Origin: an uncultured Alphaproteobacteria bacterium | Lineage (GTDB): Bacteria > Pseudomonadota > Alphaproteobacteria > RF32 > CAG-239 | DNA: 64,000 nucleotides | Assembly: GCA_910577205.1 (NCBI GenBank) | Contig: CAJTMA010000001.1 | Coordinates: 1 to 64,000 of the forward strand | Direction: 5' to 3' | Part shown: positions 34,112-41,994 of the stretch, piece by piece | Position numbering within the stretch: the first letter of the stretch is position 1 | Layout: each line of letters opens with the position of its first letter | The notes under the pieces: model-generated | What the model saw: only the letters and a program-made list of their open reading frames with translations | The model's database searches: none | What the model was told of the DNA's origin: nothing | Made by a program: the position numbers and the translations under genes

Positions 34112-34792
34112 ATGGACAAAGTGATGATTATTACAATAGACGGGCCGGCCGCTGCCGGAAAAGGAACTTTAGCAGCCACTCTGGCAGAGAAGTATCATCT
34201 GGCATATTTTGATACGGGCATGGTTTATCGCGCTGTCGGGCTGGAAATGCGGCAAAAAGGCCTTGACCGCCAAGATGAAGCCCAAGCAGAAGCGATTGCC
34301 CGTAATCTGACTTTCCCCAAGATGATTGAGCTGTCTAAAGACCCGGAATTTCGCAGTTCCGAGGGCGGTGTTGCCGCATCTATTGTTTCGGCGCACCCAA
34401 AAGTACGCGCCGCATTGCTTAAAATGCAGCAAGATTTCGCCCTTAATCCGGTTTTTGCAGACGGCACACCGGCTAACGGCGCTATTTATGACGGGCGGGA
34501 TACCGGCACGGTGGTTTGTCCTGCTGCCGATGTTAAATTTTTTATTACCGCATCGACAGAAGTTCGGGCCAAGCGGCGTTATGACGAGCTGAAAGCCAAA
34601 GGCAGCGATATTTCTTTCGAAAAGGTTTTAGAAGACATGAAATCCCGCGACGCGCGCGATGCCGAACGTTCTGCTGCCCCCATGAAACCCGCGGAAGACG
34701 CCGTGATTTTTGACACCTCTGCCCTTAATATTCAAGAAGTGGTCGCCAAAACTGAAGAAATCATCGGCAACAAGCTTAAAAAACAGCTTTAA
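34112..34792 (+). CDS. cmk: Cytidylate kinase
   Basis: A 226-residue CMP/dCMP kinase. The P-loop is IDGPAAAGKGT (about residues 8-18), followed by FDTGMVYRAVG (about 33-43, CMP contact), IYDGRDTGTVV (about 127-137) and the lid Arg cluster RDARDAERSAAP (about 178-189). The cmk-rpsA order is conserved in proteobacteria, which supports both calls. Confidence 0.95.
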   Translation: MDKVMIITIDGPAAAGKGTLAATLAEKYHLAYFDTGMVYRAVGLEMRQKGLDRQDEAQAEAIARNLTFPKMIELSKDPEFRSSEGGVAASIVSAHPKVRAALLKMQQDFALNPVFADGTPANGAIYDGRDTGTVVCPAADVKFFITASTEVRAKRRYDELKAKGSDISFEKVLEDMKSRDARDAERSAAPMKPAEDAVIFDTSALNIQEVVAKTEEIIGNKLKKQL

Positions 34793-34938
34793 GCTCAAGA
34801 AAATACTTGAAAAAATAATATTTATCTGTATAAGTAACCTAGCTTTAAGTTGCAGGGTGCGCTGCGCTTATGCTTATTTAACCGCGCACAAGTCCGTTTC
34901 CCCTAGGAAACCGGCAGTTTTTTGAAATAATTTATTTT
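34793..34938 (+). promoter_or_regulatory. Structured rpsA leader lacking a Shine-Dalgarno
   Basis: The leader contains a GTGCGCTGCGC stem region and a perfect hairpin GTTTCC-CCTA-GGAAAC (34896-34911) with a T6 run at 34918-34923. The 20 bases before ATG 34939 are A/T-only, with no Shine-Dalgarno. In E. coli the rpsA leader is likewise SD-poor and structured and mediates S1 autorepression; the same is inferred here. Confidence 0.45.
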
Positions 34939-36621
34939 ATGACAAATACAGAATTCCAAATTCCCGAAACCAACGAAAGTTTTGAAGCTTTGCTGAACGA
35001 ACAGTTCGGCGATAACGGTATTACCGGTTCCGTTGTTAAGGGTACTATTGTTCGCGTTTCTCCTGATTTTGCTATTGTAGATGTCGGGTTGAAATCTGAA
35101 GGCCGTATTCCTCTGCGCGAATTCGGTCAAAACGCAGAACTTAAAGCAGGCGACAAAGTTGAAGTTTTTGTTGACCGCTATGAAGACAAAGACGGCCAGA
35201 TTGTTCTGTCCCGTGAAAAAGCACGCCGTGAAGAAGTTTGGCAGGATCTTGAGAAATCTCTCAATGCCGGCGAAAGAGTTAACGGCGTTATCTTTGGCCG
35301 CGTTAAAGGCGGTTTCACTGTTGACCTCAACGGCGCTATTGCGTTCTTGCCGGGTTCTCAGATTGATATTCGTCCGATCCGCGATATTACTCCGCTGATG
35401 GGCATTTCTCAGCCGTTCCAGATTTTGAAAATGGACAAGGTCAGAGGCAATATCGTTGTTTCTCGCCGTGTTGTTCTGGAAGAAACCCGTGCTGAAGCTC
35501 GCGCTGAACTGATTGACACACTGAAAGAAGGTTCTATCCTCGAAGGCGTTGTCAAAAACATCACCGATTACGGCGCATTCATTGATTTGGGCGGTGTTGA
35601 CGGCTTGTTGCACGTTACCGACATTTCTTGGAAACGCATTAATCACCCGAGCGAAGTTCTGTCCGTTGGTCAGACTGTTAAAGTTCAGGTTATCAAATTC
35701 AACGAAGACAATCAGCGCATTTCTCTGGGCATGAAACAGCTCGAGAATGACCCGTGGCAGGCTGTTGCCGATAAGTTCCAAGTTGGCGAAACTTACGCCG
35801 GTAAAGTTACCAACATCACCGATTACGGTGCATTCGTTGAACTCGAAGACGGTATTGAAGGTTTGGTTCACGTTTCTGAAATGAGCTGGACCCGCAAAAA
35901 CGTTCACCCGGGCAAAATCGTTTCTACTTCTCAGGAAGTTGACGTTAAAGTTCTGGAAGTTGATGCTGAAAAAAGACGTATCAGCCTCGGCATTAAACAG
36001 TGCACAGCTAACCCGTGGGCTGCTTATGTTGAAGAACATCCGGTCGGTTCCGTTATTGAAGGCAAAATCAAAAACATCACCGAATTCGGTCTGTTTGTTG
36101 GTTTGTCTGACGAAATTGACGGCATGATTCACCTGTCTGACATCTCTTGGGACAAGTCTGGCGAAGAAGCTGTTAAAGACTATGTCAAAGGCCAGGATAT
36201 TCAGGCTAAAATCATTGACGTTGACGTTGAAAAAGAACGCATCAGCCTCGGCATCAAACAGTTGTCAGAAAATGCTCTGGCTTCTGCTTTGGATGACGTT
36301 AAAAAAGGCGATGTCGTTAAAGCTACTGTTGTCAGCACTGACGACAAAGGTGTTAACGTTGAAGTCAACGGCGTTGCCGCAATGATTAAAAAAGCTGATT
36401 TATCCAGAGAAAAAGCTAATCAGAATCCGGAAAACTTCAAAGAAGGCGATGTTCTGGAAGCTAAAGTAACTTCTGTCGATAAGAAAAACAACAAGCTTGG
36501 CCTGTCGGTTAAAGCTTTGGAAATCGAAGAAGAAAAGAAAGCTTTGGAAGAATACTCCAATACATCTACCGGTTCTACTCTGGGCGATGCTTTGGGCGAA
36601 GCTCTGAAGAAAAATGCCTAA
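34939..36621 (+). CDS. rpsA: 30S ribosomal protein S1
   Basis: A 560-residue protein with six S1 RNA-binding domains (approximate starts at residues 27, 110, 195, 280, 367 and 450). Repeats 3-5 carry the motif ITDYGAF / ITEFGLF followed by L-HVSEMSW, typical of S1. Length equals that of other proteobacterial S1 proteins. It binds mRNA on the 30S subunit to initiate translation of SD-poor messages. A terminator follows. Confidence 0.97.
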   Translation: MTNTEFQIPETNESFEALLNEQFGDNGITGSVVKGTIVRVSPDFAIVDVGLKSEGRIPLREFGQNAELKAGDKVEVFVDRYEDKDGQIVLSREKARREEVWQDLEKSLNAGERVNGVIFGRVKGGFTVDLNGAIAFLPGSQIDIRPIRDITPLMGISQPFQILKMDKVRGNIVVSRRVVLEETRAEARAELIDTLKEGSILEGVVKNITDYGAFIDLGGVDGLLHVTDISWKRINHPSEVLSVGQTVKVQVIKFNEDNQRISLGMKQLENDPWQAVADKFQVGETYAGKVTNITDYGAFVELEDGIEGLVHVSEMSWTRKNVHPGKIVSTSQEVDVKVLEVDAEKRRISLGIKQCTANPWAAYVEEHPVGSVIEGKIKNITEFGLFVGLSDEIDGMIHLSDISWDKSGEEAVKDYVKGQDIQAKIIDVDVEKERISLGIKQLSENALASALDDVKKGDVVKATVVSTDDKGVNVEVNGVAAMIKKADLSREKANQNPENFKEGDVLEAKVTSVDKKNNKLGLSVKALEIEEEKKALEEYSNTSTGSTLGDALGEALKKNA

Positions 36622-36645
36622 TTTTAATTAGCGCAATTATCTTAG

Positions 36646-36676
36646 AAAAGGGTTCTCAATTGAGAGCCCTTTTTTA
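36646..36676 (+). terminator. Intrinsic terminator of rpsA
   Basis: A nearly perfect palindrome AAAAGGGTTCTCAA / TTGAGAGCCCTTTT ending in T6. Confidence 0.9.
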
Positions 36677-36690
36677 TATCTGCCCAATAC

Positions 36691-36862
36691 GAGTCGGAAA
36701 TGATGGTTTGCGATTCGGAAGAATATTAACCATTAAAACAAACGAATCGAAAAAATATTTTTTATGTGACTCAATCCGAATCTCAGCAAGGCTTTGCGCG
36801 AATCGAAAAATTACTCCGGCGAATCCGCATAAGATTTTGTTAATAATTAAACAGATAGAATC
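36691..36862. promoter_or_regulatory. Cluster of eight GANTC sites upstream of the autotransporter
   Basis: GANTC sites begin at 36691, 36712, 36744, 36768, 36778, 36800, 36821 and 36858 (five GAATC, one each GAGTC, GATTC, GACTC). Random expectation over 172 bases is under one. Many extend to CGAATC/GATTCG, so a protein-binding motif is an alternative reading. GANTC is the target of the alphaproteobacterial cell-cycle methylase CcrM. Confidence 0.75.
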
Positions 36863-36880
36863 GAGCCAAATCGATTAAAC

Positions 36881-36940
36881 ATGAAAAAAGCAGACCAGAA
36901 TGGGACGCTGAAATGTTTCAACAGGCCGGAAAAGTCATGA
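36881..36940 (+). other. Possible 19-codon leader ORF coupled to the autotransporter
   Basis: ATG 36881 opens MKKADQNGTLKCFNRPEKS, whose TGA (36938-36940) overlaps the proposed autotransporter start as ATGA. There is no good Shine-Dalgarno. It could be a coupling leader or chance. Confidence 0.25.
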
Positions 36941-39900
36941 CCCAAAAGTTTCTTTTCAAATTCATATATTTACCTTTGGCACTGGCAGCCATTTTGCCCT
37001 GCGCAGAAGTGCGGGCGGAAGATCCTGACCAGTATACCCCTGAGAATATTTCCTGCCCCGGAGAAAACTGCGATAATAAAACCTTAATTCAAGGCGACAT
37101 GATGGCGGTGAATGAGGAAGGCATTGCCAACGGCAACACTGTCGGCGATGGCGGCAAACTTGCCGTAAACAGCGGCGGCATTACCAATAATACAACAGTA
37201 TCTTCCGGCGGAGAAATGACGATTAACAGTGGCGGCATGGCAGCAACAACGGAAGTCAACGGCGGAAAAGTTGATATTGCAGACGGCGGACAAGCTGAAA
37301 ATATTACCATTAACTCAGGCGCGGTTCTCAGCCAAGGCGAAACCTCTAAAGTTACTGTCAATTCTCCGGGATTATCCGTTCCCGGCGGCGAAGGCTACAA
37401 AGGGTTTGAAGTCAGCAAGACCGGTGTGGCCTATAACACAACAATCGGCACAAACGGTTATATGTTGGTTAAAGAAGGCGGTGAAGCCAATAATACCGTC
37501 ATTAACGGCGGCACTCTTGAAGTCCTCTATGATGTCCCGGGGCTTGATACCAGCGACCCTGATGCCCCTGACGCTCCTGATGCCGGGGACAGCGGAGATA
37601 CAGAAGCTCCCGCACCGGAAGAAACAGGAACTTCAACAGTTAATAAAACAACCGTTAACTCCGGAAATTTAAATATAGGAAACGGCGGTATTGCCAATGA
37701 TACGACAGTTAATCAAAATGGTGTCATGAATGTAAATGAGGGTGGCACGGCGAACAGAACAATGGTCGACCAAGGCACTTTAAATATTAACAACGGCGGC
37801 AATGCAAATGACACAACCGTTTCCGGCGGAACAGTAACAGTTAATAACGGCGGCAGTGCAAGCAATACGATTATTTCCGGCGGAACAATGACCGTAAACG
37901 ATGGCGGAAACGCGACAACTTCAGTTATTAACGACAACGGGACAATTCTAGCGAAAGGCTCTGCCTACCTGCGCGATACGACAGTTAATGAAGGCTCATT
38001 AGTCATGCAGGAAAGCTCCAGCGCGGACGGCGTGGCTGTCAAAGACGGCGGGCTGATTGACGGCACTCAAACAAGCGGCACGATTAACGGCTTAAACGTC
38101 AGCGGGACAGGTTCTTATCACCTGACAACAGACAGCAAAGTTACTAATGTCAATTTATATGGCAAACATTATGACTCCCTGTTTAACAATGGTGTCGGCT
38201 CAGGCATTATTGTCGGCGGCGAAAGCCAATTGGAGGTTTTGAGCAATGCGCGGCTCGACGGAACTATTGTTCAACAGGACGGTTCGGTCGACGTCAAGAG
38301 CAATGCAGTTCTTAATAACACCACCGCAACCGGAAACGGCAATATCACTCTTGAAGCCAACGCCAAAGCTGATGGGACGGTTTTGAAAGATAACAGCTCC
38401 ATGCAGGTCAGCGGATCTATTCAAAATACCGTTGTCAGCTCTGCCGGACACAGCACGGCGGCCGGAAACCAGCTTGCCGGTTTGGAACTCAACAACGGGG
38501 CAACAGCTGGTAATACAACTATTACCAGCGGCGGCACAGTATTAATGAAAAACGGTTCAACAGCCAATGATACCCAGGTCAACGGCGGCAGCCTGACAGC
38601 CGAAAGCGGTTCAATTCTAAATAATTTGGCGGTTACCTCCGGCGGTATATTGTCTTTGGACGGCGGTACAACGCTTAACGGCGATGTAACCGTCACACAA
38701 AACGCGCAGCTGGGCGGCAGCTATGACTACAATAAAATCTTAACCGATGCCGCCATCAATTCTTTAACGGTTGTTAATGGCGTCAATGCTAAATTTGCCA
38801 ATGACTTGACGGCTACCGAAGCCGGGAAAAGCCTGACTTTTGCCGATGGTTCTTATCAAGCCTCTTCTGACGGCGCTAACGGTTCTACTACTGTTAAAGG
38901 GTGGGATGCCATCAATATCGGCGGCAAAACAGGCGCTGCCACACTTCATCTGGCGGGCGACTTAGCCTTAACCGATGCGGATAAAGCACTGAAAATCAAC
39001 AGCGGTTCTGTTTTGGATACCTCTGGAGTCGAAACAATTAATATCCTCGGTTCTGTTATCAATGCCGGCGAACTTAATCTGGTTAGCCCGGGGAATCTGG
39101 CTGACGACAAAAACAACACAACAACCATTGCCGGAAATTATGTTGGCGAAGGAAATTCTAAAATTATCTTAAAAGTCGATCCGGTCAATAATTCTTCCGA
39201 CAAGCTGGTTATTAATGGAGATGTTATCGGCTCGACAGATTTGACGGTTAAATTGGCTTCTGCAGCCAAACCGACTGAAAAAATCCTGTTTTTAGAAGCT
39301 CCGAACGATAATCCCAACACCGGTTCTAATTTCAATATTTGGCGCGTCAACAGCAGCCCGTATCTTTGGGACACCTCAAACTCCGGCAACAAATGGTATA
39401 TGGATATGGTTAATGTCGGCGGTAAAATTGGCGTTTATTCCGAAGTTATGGCCTATATGGGGCTGCCCAACGCCGCATTGGAACAAACCCGGAGCATGGT
39501 TTTCAACGTTATTAACAAAGTTAACCTGCGCAATAATAATCTGGTCGACAACAGGCTGATGCATTCGCCGGAATACCGTTATTACAGCAAAGGTATTGAA
39601 AACTATTATAATAATTATAATTTCTGGGCAATGCCGATTTATCACACCATCAGCAATGAAAGCGGCGTCAACTACGAAGCTGATATTATGGGCGGCGAAG
39701 CAGGCATTGACCTTTATAATGACAGCGCAAACAAAGCCGGCGTCTTCTTGTCATACCGCCAAGGCAGTTATGATTTCGATGGCAAAGCAGACAAATTCTT
39801 TGCCCGCTATGGCAGCACGATAGATATTGACAGCTATGCCGGCGGTGCATATTTCAGACATAACTGGCAGAATGCATGGGCTTTAGCCATGGTTTATGGC

Positions 39901-40407
39901 GGCGTGCAACAGGCTGACATTAAGACCAAAGACAACGTCAGCTCCGATACTGATGCGACCGAGTTTGGCGCAAGCATTGCCGGCGGCTATGTCTATAATA
40001 TTAATTACAGTTTCAACATTGAGCCGAGTGCCGTAATTAACCTTACATCCATCAGTTATGATGATGCAAAGGATGTTTACGCCAAATCGGCGGAATTTGA
40101 TACCCTGACACTTATCGAGGCAGATTTAGGTGTTAAATTTGAAAACACCTGGAATCTGGATAGCGGCTATGCCAAGGCCTATATCAGACCGAGCGTTCTG
40201 TTTAATTCGGTTTCCGGCGATGAAGTGAAAATAACCAACTTCTTGGATAACTCTCCCGAAATTGACGACGGTGCTTTTGTACGGTTGGAAATTGGTGGAA
40301 GTGCTGATCTCAGTAAATTTTTCAGCATGTACTCAACACTGCGCGCAACAGCGGGAGGAGATTATCAGGATTTGGCGGTTACCGCAGGGCTAAACTATGT
40401 TTTCTGA
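36937..40407 (+). CDS. AIDA-type autotransporter adhesin
   Basis: A protein of 1156 residues (from ATG 36937; ATG 36913 is an in-frame alternative). The signal peptide ends CAEVRAED. The passenger (residues 60-850) is built of many 18-20-residue AIDA-like repeats of the form NGG-A--T-V--GG, producing a beta-helix. An Asp/Pro/Ala-rich insert sits at about 205-235. The C-terminal 280 residues are an autotransporter beta-barrel (MPIYHTISNES, YRQGSYDFDGKADKFFARYG) ending NYVF with a terminal Phe. It should be a surface adhesin secreted by type V. It is single, with regulatory-looking DNA upstream. Confidence 0.92.
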   Translation: MTQKFLFKFIYLPLALAAILPCAEVRAEDPDQYTPENISCPGENCDNKTLIQGDMMAVNEEGIANGNTVGDGGKLAVNSGGITNNTTVSSGGEMTINSGGMAATTEVNGGKVDIADGGQAENITINSGAVLSQGETSKVTVNSPGLSVPGGEGYKGFEVSKTGVAYNTTIGTNGYMLVKEGGEANNTVINGGTLEVLYDVPGLDTSDPDAPDAPDAGDSGDTEAPAPEETGTSTVNKTTVNSGNLNIGNGGIANDTTVNQNGVMNVNEGGTANRTMVDQGTLNINNGGNANDTTVSGGTVTVNNGGSASNTIISGGTMTVNDGGNATTSVINDNGTILAKGSAYLRDTTVNEGSLVMQESSSADGVAVKDGGLIDGTQTSGTINGLNVSGTGSYHLTTDSKVTNVNLYGKHYDSLFNNGVGSGIIVGGESQLEVLSNARLDGTIVQQDGSVDVKSNAVLNNTTATGNGNITLEANAKADGTVLKDNSSMQVSGSIQNTVVSSAGHSTAAGNQLAGLELNNGATAGNTTITSGGTVLMKNGSTANDTQVNGGSLTAESGSILNNLAVTSGGILSLDGGTTLNGDVTVTQNAQLGGSYDYNKILTDAAINSLTVVNGVNAKFANDLTATEAGKSLTFADGSYQASSDGANGSTTVKGWDAINIGGKTGAATLHLAGDLALTDADKALKINSGSVLDTSGVETINILGSVINAGELNLVSPGNLADDKNNTTTIAGNYVGEGNSKIILKVDPVNNSSDKLVINGDVIGSTDLTVKLASAAKPTEKILFLEAPNDNPNTGSNFNIWRVNSSPYLWDTSNSGNKWYMDMVNVGGKIGVYSEVMAYMGLPNAALEQTRSMVFNVINKVNLRNNNLVDNRLMHSPEYRYYSKGIENYYNNYNFWAMPIYHTISNESGVNYEADIMGGEAGIDLYNDSANKAGVFLSYRQGSYDFDGKADKFFARYGSTIDIDSYAGGAYFRHNWQNAWALAMVYGGVQQADIKTKDNVSSDTDATEFGASIAGGYVYNINYSFNIEPSAVINLTSISYDDAKDVYAKSAEFDTLTLIEADLGVKFENTWNLDSGYAKAYIRPSVLFNSVSGDEVKITNFLDNSPEIDDGAFVRLEIGGSADLSKFFSMYSTLRATAGGDYQDLAVTAGLNYVF

Positions 40408-40562
40408 CAGACAGAAGGAAGCGGAAAGCATAAATGGTGACGGCAGGATGCCGAAGCCTCATATTAATTTAAGATATTATTTTCTCCCCATCCCCGTATT
40501 ATCATTGTCTATATTAAGCTATTACCATAGAGATTATTAAAGCCCACAAGAAGGAGATATAC

Positions 40563-41177
40563 ATGTATATAAAGTCATTAATAGCAGCTGTAATCATATC
40601 TGTTACAGCAGCCTCCGGCGCTAAGGCTGAACTTGTCACTCAGTCCTTGCCCAAACCGGATATGCGCGGCAACAGGGCTCTAATGCAATGTTTGCAGAAA
40701 AGAGAATCTGTCCGGCAGTTCGGCAGGCGTGCTGTTAGTGAACAAATTTTGGCTGATATGCTGTGGGCCGCGGTTGGTGTCAATCGCCAGAACGGCAAAA
40801 GAACCATCCCTACCGCCCTCAACAGCCAGGATTTAACTGTTTATGTCATTAAACATGACGGTGCTTGGCAGTATGATGCCAAAAAGCACAAACTTATTCA
40901 GGTATCAGACAGAGATTTGCGTCCGCTGCTGGCAACACAAGACTATGCGAAGGAAGCCGCACTTGACCTGGTTTACGTTTCAACCAGCGATGAGGCCTTG
41001 ATCGGAGCAATGCACGCCGGGTCAGCGTACCAAAATGTCGGATTATATTGTGCCTGCAAAGGATTAAACAATGTCGTCAGGGGGTATTTTGACAAAGAAG
41101 ACCTCGCTAAGGCTCTTAACCTTTGCGAAAACCAACAGATTATGGTCACGCAGGCTGTCGGCTGGCCGGCGGATTAA
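40563..41177 (+). CDS. Exported nitroreductase-like protein
   Basis: A 204-residue nitroreductase-fold protein with a signal peptide ending SGAKAE (about residue 23). Family features are KRESVRQFGRRAVSEQILAD (about 46-65), LLWAAVGVNR-like MLWAAVGVNRQNGKRTIPTA and AMHAGSAYQNVGLYCACKGL (about 147-166). Exported, short nitroreductases of this kind occur in anaerobes, using FMN; the substrate is unknown. The ribosome site is AAGGAGATATAC. Confidence 0.82.
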   Translation: MYIKSLIAAVIISVTAASGAKAELVTQSLPKPDMRGNRALMQCLQKRESVRQFGRRAVSEQILADMLWAAVGVNRQNGKRTIPTALNSQDLTVYVIKHDGAWQYDAKKHKLIQVSDRDLRPLLATQDYAKEAALDLVYVSTSDEALIGAMHAGSAYQNVGLYCACKGLNNVVRGYFDKEDLAKALNLCENQQIMVTQAVGWPAD

Positions 41178-41238
41178 ACCATCTAATCATTTTGAGGTAT
41201 TAAAGCTGAAATAATTTAGCTTTAAGCGAAAAAAACAC

Positions 41239-41267
41239 TTGTCAAACGCAAGTTTTATTATTATGAA
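41239..41267 (+). promoter_or_regulatory. Promoter of tRNA-Ser
   Basis: TTGTCA, a 17-base spacer and TATGAA lie 14 bases upstream of the tRNA. Confidence 0.6.
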
Positions 41268-41280
41268 TAGAAACGCCGAT

Positions 41281-41371
41281 GGATAGATGGCCGAGTGGTC
41301 GAAGGCGCACGATTGGAAATCGTGTATACCCCTAAAGGGTATCCAGGGTTCGAATCCCTGTCTATCCGCCA
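41281..41371 (+). tRNA. tRNA-Ser(GGA)
   Basis: Acceptor GGATAGA/TCTATCC, long variable arm (TATACCCCTAAAGGGTATC), anticodon loop TTGGAAA (anticodon GGA), T-loop TTCGAAT, CCA encoded at 41369-41371. It lies just left of the mobile region; no duplicate of its 3' end was found to the right. Confidence 0.95.
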
Positions 41372-41382
41372 TTTTAATTAAG

Positions 41383-41409
41383 AAGACGCTCGTTTGCAGC
41401 GTCTTTTTT
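41383..41409 (+). terminator. Terminator after tRNA-Ser
   Basis: AAGACGCT / AGCGTCTT with a 7-base loop and a T run. Confidence 0.85.
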
Positions 41410-41550
41410 CGTATCCGGCGGAAACACGGGCTTTGCGGGCGGTTGACTCCGCTGAAATGACTATGGTAAGCTCGTTTTATGTTGGAAAATGCAAAATTTG
41501 AGGCAGTTACATACATTGCCGAATTTTGGGAAGTCACTTGAGAGGAAAAT

Positions 41551-41994
41551 ATGCAAGGAGTAGATAAAAATGCTATAATAGATAATGTTTGGCAATATTC
41601 TCACTATTACGCTCAATCTTTACAAACGTGTGAAATTCTGTATAAAGAAGGTCAAGGAATAGCTTGCTTAAATGTTTTATTTAATGTATTTGAAAATGTA
41701 TCGAAATCAGTTATTGAGAATTATGATATGAAGTTTTACAATGTTCTACAAACATTGTTTACCCAAAATATTATAGATGGAAAGGAATTTGATTTTCTTA
41801 ATAATGAAAATTTGAGTGTAAGAAAAATAAGAAACTTATTGATGCATGCTGATGTATTTTCTTTGGGATTTGAAAAAGAAGGTATTTTTTATCCATTCTA
41901 CGAAAATGACACACTTTTGATGCTTTATAATGATTTATCTTGGGAAATTTTTTATATTATAAATAAGATAGTTTTGTATAAACTTAATCACTGA
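41551..41994 (+). CDS. HEPN-like small protein
   Basis: A 147-residue, all-helical protein. RNLLMH at residues 94-99 fits the HEPN R-X4-H RNase motif (Arg-Asn-X-X-X-His), preceded by a helical N-terminal half with ILYKEGQGIACLNVLFNVFE. HEPN proteins are RNA-cleaving toxins or defence effectors, often with a nucleotidyltransferase partner; none is adjacent. It is convergent with the recombinase gene (7-base overlap of ends). The AAGGAG box overlaps its start region (ATGCAAGGAG), so the true site could be AGAGGAAAAT. Fold call by motif only. Confidence 0.55.
   Translation: MQGVDKNAIIDNVWQYSHYYAQSLQTCEILYKEGQGIACLNVLFNVFENVSKSVIENYDMKFYNVLQTLFTQNIIDGKEFDFLNNENLSVRKIRNLLMHADVFSLGFEKEGIFYPFYENDTLLMLYNDLSWEIFYIINKIVLYKLNH

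Noticed and set aside
34903..36132. Long minus-strand ORF across rpsA
   Set aside because: It is the antisense shadow of the S1 repeats, rich in Asn and Phe, with the real gene on the plus strand.
40545..40565. Ribosome site AGAAGGAGATATACATG identical to that of common T7 expression vectors
   Set aside because: Considered as vector contamination, but the flanking DNA is continuous with genomic genes; taken as a coincidental strong site.
41281..41371. tRNA-Ser as attachment site of the mobile region
   Set aside because: No second copy of the tRNA 3' end was found to the right, and large serine recombinases rarely use tRNA genes.
41187..41537. Minus-strand ORF over tRNA-Ser
   Set aside because: It is the antisense translation of the tRNA, a well-known artefact.
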